Assembly: GCA_025350445.1 (NCBI GenBank)
Contig: JANXXV010000392.1
Location: 1-36,992, forward strand
Origin: Bryobacteraceae bacterium
Lineage (GTDB): Bacteria; Acidobacteriota; Terriglobia; Bryobacterales; Bryobacteraceae
Direction of reading: 5' to 3'
DNA length: 36,992 nt
Program-made: the position numbers and the translations under genes
Shown: one piece after another, positions 17,255-26,871 of the stretch
How positions within the stretch are numbered: position 1 is the first letter of the stretch
Layout of the letters: each line of letters begins with the position of its first letter
Notes under the pieces: generated by a model
What the model saw: only the letters and a program-made list of their open reading frames with translations
What the model was told of the DNA's origin: nothing
The model's database searches: none

Positions 17255-18958
17255 ATGACTGCTAGCGAACTCCTTATTTCTGGTCCGGATGGTCACTCGC
17301 GGACCGTCCCGTTGAGCGCGGGTAAGCTCACCCTGGGACGGTCCAGCACGAACGAACTTTGCTATCCCGACGATTCCGGACTTTCCCGGCAACATCTGGT
17401 CTTCGAACTGCTTGGAGACGGGTTGGTGGTGCGCGACCTCGACAGCAAGAATGGCACGCAAGTGAACGGCGTGCGGATCACGGGAACGCATGTTCTGCAG
17501 CCGGGCGACCGCGTCACGGCCGGACACCTGACCATTCAACAAAAGTCGAATGAGCCGCCGTCCACTATGCAGACGGTCTTCTTTGTCGCCGAAGCGGCCT
17601 CTCCCGTTTCGACTACCTTGGAAACCAATCTCGCGGGAGTGCTGGGGTCGGAAAAGGGCTCGCCCGGCGCGGCGGCGCTCACCGGGTTGAATTCGATTCA
17701 GGCTTTGATTCGGGCGGGCCAGGAACTTTCGAGCCACCGTCCGCTTTCTGAACTGTTTCCTCTGATTCTGGACCTCTCCATCTCCGCGGTGGGCGCGACG
17801 CGCGGACTGTTGATGATTCTTGAGAAAGACGATCTAGTGGTGCAGTGCGCCCATGGCAGCGACTTCCAGATCAGCCGCGCCGTGCGCGATCGGGTAATCA
17901 ATGAGAAAGCATCGCTGCTGGTGCAGGACGCGCAGTTCGACGCCGCCCTGGCCGGACGGCAGAGCATTGTGATGCAGGGAATGCGCAGCATTCTCGCCGT
18001 CCCGCTGCAGACTCGCGACCGCGTCATCGGACTGATCTACGTGGACACCCAGAATCTGATCCGTCCGTTTACGCAGGAAGATTTGAATCTGTTGACGGTG
18101 ATGGCGAATGTGGCCGCCATCCGGATTGAACAGGCGCGCTTGGCCGAGGTGGAACAGAACGAAAAGATTTTCGCGCGGGAATTGGCGCAGGCGGCCGAGA
18201 TTCAACGCGGGCTGCTTCCGGCGAATTCGCCGAAGATCGCGGGCGTCGATTTAGACGGCCGAAACTATCCATGCCACGGAGTTGGCGGCGATTACTACGA
18301 TTACTTCCCTTACCCGGACGGGCGGATTGGCCTGGTGGTGGCCGATGTGGCCGGAAAAGGTATGCCGGCGGCGATGATGATGTCGAATATGCAGGCCCAT
18401 ATGCAGGTCTACACCGAGACGTTCCGGGAGCCGGCTGAAGTGGTGGCGCGATTGAACAGGAGCCTGGCCGCGCGCTGCCCAGGGAACCGGTTTATCACCT
18501 TTTTTCTGGGACTGCTGGATCCCGTGACCGGAGAGATGACGTACTGCAACGCCGGCCATAATCCACCAATTCTGGTAAGGAAGAACGGGACGGTCGAGCA
18601 ACTGACGGGTGGCGGAATGATTCTCGGAATCTTCGGCGCCGCGCAATATGAGAACCGCGCGATCAAGCTGGAGGAAGGCGATCTGCTCGCCCTCTTTAGC
18701 GACGGCATTACCGAGGCCTGCCAGCCGAATCTGGAAGAAGAATTCGGTGAAGAGCGTCTGACGGAATTGTTGGTGGAAAATCTGGCAGCCCCTTCCACGG
18801 TTGTCATTGAGAAGGTTATGGAGAAGTTGAATGTCTGGGGCGCCGGCGAATCATTTGCCGACGACGTAACCATCGTGGTGGTGCGCCGGACGGCCGGGGG
18901 CGAAGCGCTTACCGGGAATGAGACATTCGGCGGTGAACGGCCGCTGGTTTTGATCTAG
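17255..18958 (+). CDS. FHA-GAF-PP2C (SpoIIE/RsbU-type) serine phosphatase
   Basis: A 567-residue signalling phosphatase with three domains. Residues ~1-95 are an FHA phosphothreonine-binding domain with GRS at 28-30, SRQH at 44-47 and SKNGTQVNG. A GAF sensor domain spans about 145-295 (SILAVPLQTRDRVIGLIYVD). A helical linker (FARELAQAAEIQRGLLP), characteristic of RsbU-like enzymes, leads into the PP2C/SpoIIE domain at ~320-550. Metal-binding Asp motifs there are GGDYYDYF, VVADVAGKGMPAAM, LFSDGITEA and ADDVTIVVV. No membrane segment is seen, so it is cytoplasmic. It probably dephosphorylates the STAS protein encoded 34 bases upstream, freeing a sigma factor indirectly; the input could be a phosphoprotein via FHA and a small ligand via GAF. 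The pairing is inference from adjacency and family knowledge. Confidence 0.93.
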   Translation: MTASELLISGPDGHSRTVPLSAGKLTLGRSSTNELCYPDDSGLSRQHLVFELLGDGLVVRDLDSKNGTQVNGVRITGTHVLQPGDRVTAGHLTIQQKSNEPPSTMQTVFFVAEAASPVSTTLETNLAGVLGSEKGSPGAAALTGLNSIQALIRAGQELSSHRPLSELFPLILDLSISAVGATRGLLMILEKDDLVVQCAHGSDFQISRAVRDRVINEKASLLVQDAQFDAALAGRQSIVMQGMRSILAVPLQTRDRVIGLIYVDTQNLIRPFTQEDLNLLTVMANVAAIRIEQARLAEVEQNEKIFARELAQAAEIQRGLLPANSPKIAGVDLDGRNYPCHGVGGDYYDYFPYPDGRIGLVVADVAGKGMPAAMMMSNMQAHMQVYTETFREPAEVVARLNRSLAARCPGNRFITFFLGLLDPVTGEMTYCNAGHNPPILVRKNGTVEQLTGGGMILGIFGAAQYENRAIKLEEGDLLALFSDGITEACQPNLEEEFGEERLTELLVENLAAPSTVVIEKVMEKLNVWGAGESFADDVTIVVVRRTAGGEALTGNETFGGERPLVLI

Positions 18959-19523
18959 GAATTGACGCGCCCTAACCGTCGTTCGAATCAGCCCATCATC
19001 AGGTGCGCCGAGACCAGCCGCTAACACCATTCCGCGCCGGTAGGGTTTGTTGGCTTTTGCGCCTTCGGGAAGACTCGAAGCATTGTCTTGAATCGGGATC
19101 GTGCGCCGATTTATTCCCAAGGAATGCTATTTCGCAATGGCCGATCGCCAACCTGAACATCATGTTCGGCGCGCTCGCGCAGCCCTGCCGGCGCCGTTAA
19201 GGAGAGGAACGGCGGCGCTTTTGCCATCGGGCGCTTGCCCCTCGCCGGCGCTGCCAGTAACTTGCGAGCGCAAGCGTCGCTCATCTCACAAGGGTCATGG
19301 CTGGAAGACGAGACAGCGGTTGCCCGTGAAGTTACCGCAAACCCGGCTAATTTGTTGCTAATCCGGTTCGGTCACTTCGCGCTTTGCCGACCGGACAATC
19401 AGGCGGGTCTGATCGGAAAGTACTTCGGCCTTAGAAGGCAGCCGCCCGCGCCAGACGCCACGCGTGTCCGCTCGTTGGGCATTGCTCAAGCAGGTCTCTT
19501 CTGACGCAACTTTAAACAGGACG
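18959..19523. other. Intergenic stretch, no gene recognised
   Basis: Lies between the convergent phosphatase and cytochrome genes. Open frames here are short and resemble nothing. One small perfect hairpin, CTTGCG-AG-CGCAAG, lies at 19261-19274. No T-run terminator is evident. Confidence 0.5.
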
Positions 19524-20060
19524 CTACTGCACATCGTCGGGCTTCACGCCCTTGGTATCTTTCGCTCCTGCCCAGCGGATGAAAGCGACGATGTCGGCCA
19601 TCTGTTCCGCGGTCTGCTTCACCTGGCTGGGCGGATGCTTCCACGTTGTATTGGGCTTCACGGCACGCACCTCAGCCGCTGCGAGCTTCAATAGTGCGGG
19701 CGGAATCTTGCCAACGTCATAGTACTGGGTATTGCCTCCCTCTTCCGAGACTTTCATCGCCGGGAAAGCAGCGCCTGCTTTCGGCTCTACCCAAACTACA
19801 TCTACGGTAATAGTAGATGTAATTGCCATGGCGGTCGCGCGAGGGCCGACGCGTCCCCAGCGCATCAGATCAGGACCGGCCGCGGTTCCTTTTCCGCCCA
19901 GGGAATGGCACATGCCACAGGCAGCCGGCTTTGCGGACTGGAAGAATAATTCTTCGCCGCGCGCGGCCTGGGCCGGGGTATCTGAAGCATTCTGAGCGGT
20001 AACGTTGGACAGAAAGCATCCCTGAACCATCACGGCTAACCGCAACATTCTGGATTTCAT
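19524..20060 (-). CDS. Exported c-type cytochrome, monohaem
   Basis: A 178-residue protein with a cleavable signal (start ATG 20060, AAAGGAG six bases upstream). One haem-attachment motif CGMCH lies at residues 48-52, preceded by the usual ARGEELFFQ and followed by SLGGKGTAAGPDLMRWG, as in class I cytochromes c. The C-terminal helix is recognisable (TAEQMADIVAFIRWAG). Between them is an insert (VDVVWVEPKAGAAFPAMKVSEEGGNTQYYDVGK) longer than in minimal cytochromes; the Met in FPAMKV could be the axial ligand, but this is uncertain. It stands alone, so its redox partner is unknown. It probably acts in the periplasm as an electron carrier. Confidence 0.88.
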   Translation of the reverse strand: MKSRMLRLAVMVQGCFLSNVTAQNASDTPAQAARGEELFFQSAKPAACGMCHSLGGKGTAAGPDLMRWGRVGPRATAMAITSTITVDVVWVEPKAGAAFPAMKVSEEGGNTQYYDVGKIPPALLKLAAAEVRAVKPNTTWKHPPSQVKQTAEQMADIVAFIRWAGAKDTKGVKPDDVQ

Positions 20061-20700
20061 CTGCTGCTCCTTTCTTATGATGCCGCCCTATAGCTACTCC
20101 TTTCCGCGGCGCATTGCAAGGGTATTGCGCCGCAGCCGGCAGTTTCGGATAGTCTCGGCGATGAGTTCCGATGATGAGAATCGTTCGGTTAATGCAACCG
20201 CACGGTCCCGTCCGGCCTCTCGTCGTTTCCGGCCGATAGCCGGCCACCTGCCAATCGCCTTGGAATGAAACAGAGGCAACCTCGCGCGGAGCCTGTTTCC
20301 CGTTCCGGCTATCGTGGTTGCCGCGACGTCGTTGCCTGATTAGTGTCTTCGTGACCGGTGATCACGTCCCACCTGGCTGGTTAATCCGAAATGCGTACCA
20401 GTGCCGGTGGAGAATTTCGCCGCCGGGACGGCGCGATGGGCGATATGGCGAGGAAGCCTGCAGCTTTTGTCAAACGGGCCTCCACAATCGGTTCGTGAAT
20501 TTCCGCCGTCATAAATCTCTTCGGCGGAGAGGATAAGACGTCTGGAAGATTCGTGTGACAGAACGGTCAATAACAGGTGAACCCGGCAGCGGCGGATTGC
20601 GTGATCCTTCCCTGCCAGCCTGTGAACTCGAAAAGCTGTCAGGCGATCGCGCGGTACAATCCAGTCGCAACTGACAAGGGAAACCGTTGTTCACCTAGCG
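20061..20700. other. Intergenic stretch, no gene recognised
   Basis: Upstream of the cytochrome gene and of the MITE before valS. No open frame here resembles a known family. A GGTACAAT (20652-20659) could be a -10 element reading toward valS, but no matching -35 is clear, and the MITE now lies between it and valS. Confidence 0.4.
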
Positions 20701-20896
20701 TAGTGTCCAAGAAATAGCTGGACAGATCGAACACTGCGGTTCCGCGCAAAATCTGCGTTAACCGGCGTTGATCGGGAGCTAATACCGGGCGGCGCATAAT
20801 TATTGGCTGCGGATGGACGCCGATAAACGCGGATTTTGGGGTGAGCCCCTCGGGTGAGATACGACTTGGCCTGTCCAGCTATTTCTTGGGACACTA
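20701..20896. mobile_element. 196-bp MITE with about 25-bp inverted repeats ending in TA
   Basis: The left end (20701-20725) begins TAGTGTCCAAGAAATAGC. The right end (20871-20896) is its reverse complement except for one extra G/C, ending CTTGGGACACTA. The outermost TA on each side fits a TA target duplication as made by IS630/Tc1-type transposases. The interior has no coding capacity and includes the phrase GGACGCCGATAAACGCGG. Seven bases beyond the right end, TAGTGTCCCAA (20904-20914) repeats the terminal sequence in inverted orientation, like a lone end of a second copy. The element sits about 230 bases upstream of valS. Family assignment is tentative. Confidence 0.75.
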
Positions 20897-21129
20897 CACT
20901 AGCTAGTGTCCCAAAGTAAACCAAGAAATCACACCTCCAGCCGATCCGAAACCCGAAATCGACCCAATGGGCTATCCCGAACAAAGGCCCGATGACTGGG
21001 CAACCGCCCTCATCGAACCGCGTGTGCCGGCAAATGGTAGAGAGCAGGTTTTCCCAGATCGGGCAGGCACACGCCGTCCCGAGCCCAAAGCCATCTGAGA
21101 TTGTCGAAATGATAAAGTTGTAGATTCCC

Positions 21130-23784
21130 ATGGAAATCGAAAAAGTATACGAACCCCAGCGGTTTGAGCCGCGTTGGGCACAGTGGTGGATCGACCGCGG
21201 ATTCTACACCGCCGATCCGAAGCGGCCCGGCCGCATGTTCTCGCTGGTGATTCCGCCGCCGAACGTCACGGGAATTCTGCACATGGGGCACATGCTGGAA
21301 CACACCGAAATCGACGTGACGGTGCGCTGGCATCGCATGAAGGGCGATAACACTTTGTGGCTGCCGGGCACGGATCACGCGGGCATCGCCACGCAGATGG
21401 TGGTGGAGCGGAAGCTGGCCGAAGAGGGCACCAGCCGCGGCGTTTTGGGCCGCGAGGCCTTTGAAAAGCGCATCTGGGCTTGGAAAGAAGAGTCGGGCGA
21501 TAGCATCAAGCGGCAGATGATCCGGCTGGGCGCCAGTTGCGATTGGAGCCGCGAGCGCTTCACCCTGGACGAAGGGCTTTCGCGCGCCGTGCGCGAAGTG
21601 TTCGTGCGGCTATTTGAGAAGGGTCTCATTTACCGCGGCGAGTATCTGGTGAACTGGTGCCCGCGCTGCCAGACTGCCATCTCCGATCTGGAAGTGGTCC
21701 ACGATGAGACGAACGGGCATCTGTGGCACATCGCCTATCCGGTGAATGGAACCGGCCAGCGGCTGGTAGTAGCCACCACCCGGCCCGAAACCATGCTGGG
21801 CGATACGGCCGTGGCGATCAATGCGAAGGACGCGCGATATCTGGCGATCCACGGCAAGACGGTCCGGCTGCCGTTGATGGATCGCGATATTCCCATCATC
21901 CTTGATGACATGGCCGACCCGTTGTTCGGAAGCGGCGCGGTGAAGGTGACGCCGGCGCACGATCCGAATGATTTTGAAGCGGGACGCCGGCACAACCTGC
22001 CGTTGATCCAGGTGATCGACGGGAACGCCAAGATGACGGCGGCTGCGGGAGCGTACGCCGGGCTCGACCGGTTTGAGGCGCGCAAGCGGGTTGTGAAAGC
22101 GTTGGAAGAGGGCGGCTTGCTGGTGAAGATTGAGCCGCACCAGTTGAGCGTGGGCAAGTGCCAGCGCTGCAGGACGGTGGTGGAGCCGCTGGTTTCCAAG
22201 CAATGGTTCGTGAAGACCAAGCCGCTGGCCGAGCCCGCGATTCGCGTGGTGGAAGACGGCCGCGTCCAGTTTGTTCCCGACAACTGGAGCAAGACTTACT
22301 TTGAGTGGATGTACAACATTCGCGATTGGTGTATTTCACGCCAGTTGTGGTGGGGGCACCGCATTCCTGCGTGGCATTGCGCCACTTGCACAAAGATCAC
22401 GGTGGCGCGTCAGCCTCCTGCGGCCTGCCGGCATTGCGGATCGGCGGAATTGACCCAGGATCCTGATGTTTTGGACACCTGGTTCAGCTCCGGCTTGTGG
22501 CCGTTCTCTACGCTTGGCTGGCCGGATCAGACGGAAGACCTGGCGAAGTATTATCCCACTTCCCTGCTGATCACCGGCTTCGACATTCTGTTTTTCTGGG
22601 TGGCGCGGATGGTGATGCTGGGCATCGAGTGCATGGGCGAGGTGCCGTTCCATCAGGTCTACATCCATGGGCTGGTGCGCGATGCCGACAAGCAGAAGAT
22701 GTCGAAGACGCGCGGGAATGTGATCGACCCGCTTGTCGTAACCGAGAAATACGGCACGGATGCGGTGCGGCTTTCCCTGCTGCTGGGCGCGGCTCCAGGC
22801 ACCGACATCGTGCTGACGGAAGAACGCATGGAGAGCGCGCGGGCATTCGCCAATAAGATCTGGAACGCGTCGCGGCTGATCTTCATGAACATGGAGCGGT
22901 CTGGCGTGCAGCCGTGGATCACCGCGGAGCGCGATTGTTGTCTTCCCGAAAAGGACGGACAGACGGCGCCGCTCGAAGACCGTTGGATCTTCAGCCGGTT
23001 GAACCGCTGCGCGGAACAGGTGAATCGTGCGGTAGAGCAGCACCGCTATCACGAGGCCGCGCAGACGCTGTGGCATTTCGTGTGGCATGAGTTCTGCGAC
23101 TGGTATCTGGAAATCAAGAAGCTGCGACTGGTTGAAAATAGCGGACCGGATGCTCACTGGCGAAATCTGTTGACAGTGTATGAAATGGCCTTGCGGCTGT
23201 TGCATCCGGTGATGCCTTTCCTTACCGAGGAGCTTTGGCAGCGTCTGGCTACCGGGGTTGCGGACCGCGCCGAGACCATCTCGCTGGCCAATTATCCGCA
23301 GTTCAACGAGGGTGCGGTGGACGGGCAGGCTGAGGACGAGATGTCCATTCTGCAGGGGATTATTACGGCGGCGCGTGAATTGAAATCAGATTTGAAGGTA
23401 GATAAGAAAACGATTCTGGTTGGGACGCTGGTGCTGCGGGACAAGGCTGCCGCGGTTGGTGCGGCGCAACTGGCGGTGATTGAGAAACTGGGCGGGCTGA
23501 AGCTGACTCTGGGCACAGGAGCAGCCGGTGTGGTGCGGTCCAGTCCGGAATTCGATTTGATTGTGCAGGCTCCGGAATTGGCGGAGGGTAGCGGCGATGC
23601 GCAGAAGGTACGTCTGCGGAAAGAGAACGAGCAGCTCGATAAAGTGATCGCCAGTTCGAACCGCCAGCTTGGCGATGAGAAGTTCACCGGGCGCGCGCCG
23701 GCGCATGTGATCGATACGCTGCGGCAGAAGCTGGCCGAGTATGAGGGGCAGTTGCGTAAGAACAAAGAGGCACTCGGCGAATGA
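21130..23784 (+). CDS. valS: Valine--tRNA ligase
   Basis: Class I aminoacyl-tRNA synthetase of 884 residues that charges tRNA-Val. The HIGH-type motif is HMGHM at residues 51-55, after PPPNVTG, and the KMSKT loop starts at Lys523. The CP1 editing domain is present ([18 protein letters not shown] and PAHDPNDFE). A cysteine set ([24 protein letters not shown]) is typical of the zinc-binding elements in this family. The C-terminus ends in the tRNA-binding coiled coil ([27 protein letters not shown]). No clear ribosome site precedes ATG 21130. Its last bases overlap nadC, making it the first gene of a five-gene run; the MITE upstream may affect its promoter. Confidence 0.98.
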   Translation: MEIEKVYEPQRFEPRWAQWWIDRGFYTADPKRPGRMFSLVIPPPNVTGILHMGHMLEHTEIDVTVRWHRMKGDNTLWLPGTDHAGIATQMVVERKLAEEGTSRGVLGREAFEKRIWAWKEESGDSIKRQMIRLGASCDWSRERFTLDEGLSRAVREVFVRLFEKGLIYRGEYLVNWCPRCQTAISDLEVVHDETNGHLWHIAYPVNGTGQRLVVATTRPETMLGDTAVAINAKDARYLAIHGKTVRLPLMDRDIPIILDDMADPLFGSGAVKVTPAHDPNDFEAGRRHNLPLIQVIDGNAKMTAAAGAYAGLDRFEARKRVVKALEEGGLLVKIEPHQLSVGKCQRCRTVVEPLVSKQWFVKTKPLAEPAIRVVEDGRVQFVPDNWSKTYFEWMYNIRDWCISRQLWWGHRIPAWHCATCTKITVARQPPAACRHCGSAELTQDPDVLDTWFSSGLWPFSTLGWPDQTEDLAKYYPTSLLITGFDILFFWVARMVMLGIECMGEVPFHQVYIHGLVRDADKQKMSKTRGNVIDPLVVTEKYGTDAVRLSLLLGAAPGTDIVLTEERMESARAFANKIWNASRLIFMNMERSGVQPWITAERDCCLPEKDGQTAPLEDRWIFSRLNRCAEQVNRAVEQHRYHEAAQTLWHFVWHEFCDWYLEIKKLRLVENSGPDAHWRNLLTVYEMALRLLHPVMPFLTEELWQRLATGVADRAETISLANYPQFNEGAVDGQAEDEMSILQGIITAARELKSDLKVDKKTILVGTLVLRDKAAAVGAAQLAVIEKLGGLKLTLGTGAAGVVRSSPEFDLIVQAPELAEGSGDAQKVRLRKENEQLDKVIASSNRQLGDEKFTGRAPAHVIDTLRQKLAEYEGQLRKNKEALGE

Positions 23785-24614
23785 TGGATCATGCGGATAT
23801 TCGGGCGCTGGTGAAGCTGGCGCTGGAGGAAGACATCGGCGCAGGCGATGCCACTACGCTGGCTTGCATCGCAGCGGAACGTACGGCTGTCGGGCGATAT
23901 TACGCGCGGGAGGACGCCGTGCTGGCCGGCATCGGCTTGCTTGAGCTCATCTATGAAATGCGCGGAGGCGTGCAGCATCTCCACGTGCCGGTTATGGATG
24001 GGGAGCTTGTTTCGGACGGGCAAATGGTGGGTGAGGTGCGCGGGAAGGCGCGGACGCTGTTGGAGTGCGAGCGGGTCTCATTGAATTTTCTGCAACGACT
24101 GAGCGGCATTGCTACGTTGGCCCGGCGCTATGCCGATGCGGTTTTGGGGACCGGTTGCAAGGTTCTGGACACGCGCAAGACCACGCCCGGACTTCGCCGC
24201 TTGGAGAAGATGGCTGCAGCGGCGGGCGGGGTCCAGAATCATCGGATGGGCCTCTACGACGCGGTGCTGATCAAGAACAATCACATCGCGGCGGCGGGCG
24301 GTGTTCGCGCCGCTCTGGAACGCGTTGCGCATTCCGCGCTGTTTGTTGAGATCGAAGTGCGCACTCAAACCGAGCTCGAGGAAGCGCTCGAATGCGGCGC
24401 CAAGCATCTGCTGCTGGACAATCTTACTCCGGCGCAGGCGGCTGCGTGGATCCGGTTCATCGCCGGCCGGGCCACGGCGGAGCTTTCGGGAAACATCACG
24501 CTCGAAACCGTGCGCGCATACGCGGAGACCGGGGCGGACTATGTTTCCTGTGGTGCGATCACGCATTCGGCAATGTCCGCCGACTTCAATTTTCGCATCG
24601 AACTGCTGCCATGA
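23781..24614 (+). CDS. nadC: Nicotinate-nucleotide pyrophosphorylase (carboxylating)
   Basis: Quinolinate phosphoribosyltransferase, 277 residues, which makes nicotinate mononucleotide from quinolinate and PRPP in de novo NAD synthesis. Family motifs are [14 protein letters not shown] at the start, [21 protein letters not shown], the active-site [37 protein letters not shown], and near the end [14 protein letters not shown]. The start ATG 23781 overlaps the valS stop in ATGA, indicating translational coupling (ATG 23784 is an alternative). Its own stop overlaps the birA start in the same way. nadA and nadB are not in the window. Confidence 0.97.
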   Translation: MMDHADIRALVKLALEEDIGAGDATTLACIAAERTAVGRYYAREDAVLAGIGLLELIYEMRGGVQHLHVPVMDGELVSDGQMVGEVRGKARTLLECERVSLNFLQRLSGIATLARRYADAVLGTGCKVLDTRKTTPGLRRLEKMAAAAGGVQNHRMGLYDAVLIKNNHIAAAGGVRAALERVAHSALFVEIEVRTQTELEEALECGAKHLLLDNLTPAQAAAWIRFIAGRATAELSGNITLETVRAYAETGADYVSCGAITHSAMSADFNFRIELLP

Positions 24615-25339
24615 GTGCCGGGCGTTCGATTCACTGGTTTCCGGTTGTCGATTCCACCATGCGGGTGGCGGTCGAGCTTGCTTCAAAGGGCTGCGCGGGC
24701 GGAACCGTAGTAGGCGCCGATGAACAGACTGGAGGCCACGGGCGCTATGGACGGGCCTGGCATTCCGAGGCGAAATCGGGGCTGTATATTTCGGTGGTGC
24801 TGCGCTTGCGTATCCCGGCCGCGAGTTTGCCGGTGGTGACGCTGGCGTTGGGGCTAGCGGCTACCGATGCCATTCTGAACGCAACGGGCGTTCCCTGCGA
24901 TTTGCGTTGGCCGAATGACGTAATGGCAGCGGGAAAGAAATGCTGCGGCATTCTTGTGGAGCTGCATGACGGCGTCATCATCGCAGGCATTGGCATCAAC
25001 GTCAATCAGACTGCGTTTCCAGTGGATTTGCAGTCGCTTGCTACCTCACTGCGGATCGTTTCGGGCCTGCGGCAGTCGCGCGAACTGCTGCTGGAACGGC
25101 TGTTGGAGTCGGTCGATTCGTACATGGAAACGCTGCAGGTGGACGGGAAAGATGCGATTTTGCGCATGTTTTCCGAGGCGTCCAGCTACGTGCGCGGGCG
25201 CCGGGTAGTGGTGGATCAAGGCTCTTCTTCGGTGGAGGGAACGACCGATGGCTTGGATGCTTCGGGGTTTCTGTTCTTGCGCAGGAACGACGGACAGCGG
25301 ACACTGATTCTGGCGGGTGGAGTGCGTCCCGCTTCGTAA
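24611..25339 (+). CDS. birA: Biotin--[acetyl-CoA-carboxylase] ligase, short (group I) form
   Basis: Biotin protein ligase of 242 residues that activates biotin with ATP and attaches it to the biotin carboxyl carrier protein. It has DSTMRVAVELA, the biotinyl-AMP loop GRYGRAWHSEAKSGLYISV, RWPNDVM, CCGILVE and GIGINVNQ, then a small C-terminal SH3-like domain. It starts directly with the catalytic domain at ATG 24611, so the N-terminal DNA-binding domain of the E. coli type is absent and it should not act as a repressor. The start overlaps the nadC stop (ATGA). An in-frame extension upstream lies inside nadC and is not believable. coaX follows after six bases. Confidence 0.95.
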   Translation: MSAGRSIHWFPVVDSTMRVAVELASKGCAGGTVVGADEQTGGHGRYGRAWHSEAKSGLYISVVLRLRIPAASLPVVTLALGLAATDAILNATGVPCDLRWPNDVMAAGKKCCGILVELHDGVIIAGIGINVNQTAFPVDLQSLATSLRIVSGLRQSRELLLERLLESVDSYMETLQVDGKDAILRMFSEASSYVRGRRVVVDQGSSSVEGTTDGLDASGFLFLRRNDGQRTLILAGGVRPAS

Positions 25340-25345
25340 AAACTT

Positions 25346-26116
25346 ATGCTTCTTGCTCTGGATGCGGGAAATACGAATATTACCATCGGCGCATTTGAAG
25401 ACGGCGTGCTTACGGGCCGCTGGCGGCTGCGCACGGTTCACGAACAGACGGCCGATGAATGGGGCGTATTGCTTCGGAATCTGTTTGCGCTGAACTCGCT
25501 GGACCTGTCGCGCGTGGACGGGATCATTATCGCCAGCGTCGTGCCGCCGCTCGATTCCACATTGGCCGCCATGACCCGGCGCTATTTTCACCGTGAGCCG
25601 ATGTTCGTTACCTGCACTACCGATACCGGGCTGGCGATCTTGTATGACAATCCGCGCGAGGTGGGCGCCGATCGGATTGTAAACGGGGTTGCCGCTTTCG
25701 CCAAATATGGCGGGCCTTGCGTGGTGGTGGATTTGGGGACGGCTATTACGTTCGATGCGGTTTCAGGGAACGCCGAATATCTGGGCGGAGTGATTTGTCC
25801 GGGGATTGGGATATCGATTGAAGGCTTGTTTGCCAAGACAGCCCGCTTGCCTCTGGTGGATTTTCTTGAACCGGGAAAGCTGATTGGAACGAATACCGTG
25901 GAGAGTATGCAGTCGGGTCTCTACTACGGCGCCATTGGGATGATCGACGGTATTCTGGAACGGTTGATGGCTACCCTGGGACCGAAGACCACGGCGATTG
26001 CCACCGGCGGGCAGGCGGAATTGATTGTGCGAGGGTCGCGATACCTGAAAGAGATCGACGCGGACCTGACGCTGCGCGGACTGCACCTGATTTGGGAACG
26101 GAATCACAAGCGGTGA
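25346..26116 (+). CDS. coaX: Type III pantothenate kinase
   Basis: A 256-residue type III pantothenate kinase that phosphorylates pantothenate in the first step of CoA synthesis. The phosphate-binding motif DAGNTNITIGAF is at the N-terminus, VGADRIVNGVAAF in the middle, and VVDLGTAITFDAV follows. Length is normal for CoaX. It lies six bases after birA; the birA-coaX pairing is common in bacteria. Its TGA overlaps the probable GTG start of the next gene. Type III enzymes are not feedback-inhibited by CoA, so control is probably at the operon level. Confidence 0.97.
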   Translation: MLLALDAGNTNITIGAFEDGVLTGRWRLRTVHEQTADEWGVLLRNLFALNSLDLSRVDGIIIASVVPPLDSTLAAMTRRYFHREPMFVTCTTDTGLAILYDNPREVGADRIVNGVAAFAKYGGPCVVVDLGTAITFDAVSGNAEYLGGVICPGIGISIEGLFAKTARLPLVDFLEPGKLIGTNTVESMQSGLYYGAIGMIDGILERLMATLGPKTTAIATGGQAELIVRGSRYLKEIDADLTLRGLHLIWERNHKR

Positions 26117-26787
26117 GCGAACCCTGGAATTATTTCAATTACTTCACTGAGATTGAAGAGCATTTCCAGCGGGCTAGGGGAACCAGTTTGTTTCTCTTGT
26201 CGCCGTTGGATTGGGCCCTCATTGAGACATGGAAGGAAGCGGGCGTGCCGCTTGAGGCGGTGCTGCGGGGGATCGATTCCGCGTTTGCCAAGTGGCATTC
26301 GAAGAAGAAGAAATTGCAAGCGGTGAATTCGCTGGCGTATTGCGCGCAGGCGGTGTTTACAGAGGCGCAAATCATGGCGGGGGCTGCTCCAGCGCGGGAA
26401 TCGAAGGTTTCAGAGGCTCCGTTCAGTTTGGAGAGCCTGGTGGAGTTTCTGCGCGGGAATGCGCTGGAGTTGGGGAAGCGCGGGCCGTTTGCCGAGATTG
26501 CCGCGTCAGTGCATCGACTGGCGGATGAGGCGGCGGCGCACTACGCCAATCTCGAAGAGTTGGAGCAACGGCTGACCGGGCTGGAAGACAAAATGAAAGC
26601 CATGGCGCGGCTAAGCCAGACCGAGGAGGATTTGTTTGAGGCGCGGCGGGAGTTGGATTCGACGCTTAGGCCCTACCGCAGCAAGATGACGGCGGATCAA
26701 CTGGCAGTGCTGGAGCGGCAGTACTTAGAGCGGCACTTGTTGGAAAAGGCAAACCTTCCGCGGCTCAGCTTGTTTTATTTGCTCTGA
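26113..26787 (+). CDS. Conserved hypothetical protein, helical, downstream of coaX
   Basis: A 224-residue protein that I do not recognise as a characterised family. I take GTG 26113 as the start because it overlaps the coaX stop (GTGA), continuing the coupled pattern of this operon; ATG 26092 in the same frame is the alternative. The N-terminal half (NYFNYFTEIEEHFQRARG, LLSPLDWALIETWKEAGVPLEAVLRGIDSAF) resembles small helical domains with a basic KWHSKKKKL stretch. The C-terminal half is strongly helical and probably coiled-coil (YANLEELEQRLTGLEDKMKAM, EEDLFEARRELDSTL). There is no signal peptide or membrane segment. Position at the end of the valS-nadC-birA-coaX run suggests a cytoplasmic housekeeping or nucleic-acid-related role, but nothing in the sequence fixes it. 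Confidence 0.75.
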   Translation: MSEPWNYFNYFTEIEEHFQRARGTSLFLLSPLDWALIETWKEAGVPLEAVLRGIDSAFAKWHSKKKKLQAVNSLAYCAQAVFTEAQIMAGAAPARESKVSEAPFSLESLVEFLRGNALELGKRGPFAEIAASVHRLADEAAAHYANLEELEQRLTGLEDKMKAMARLSQTEEDLFEARRELDSTLRPYRSKMTADQLAVLERQYLERHLLEKANLPRLSLFYLL

Positions 26788-26824
26788 AAGCAACCGATTG
26801 CCCGTGTCATGCATCTGTATTAGC

Positions 26825-26858
26825 AGAGAGCGGGAGATTGAAGAACCACCCGCACTCT
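26825..26858. terminator. Hairpin between convergent genes
   Basis: AGAGAGCGGG (26825-26834) and CCCGCACTCT (26849-26858) pair with one mismatch around a 14-base loop, midway between the convergent stops at 26787 and 26872. The position suits a shared terminator, but neither side carries a proper T-run. Confidence 0.4.
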
Positions 26859-26871
26859 AGAAAAGCCGTAA

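Noticed and set aside
20691..21131. 146-codon minus-strand open frame upstream of valS
   Set aside because: It runs through the MITE and its inverted ends, so the frame is mostly chance; no known domain.
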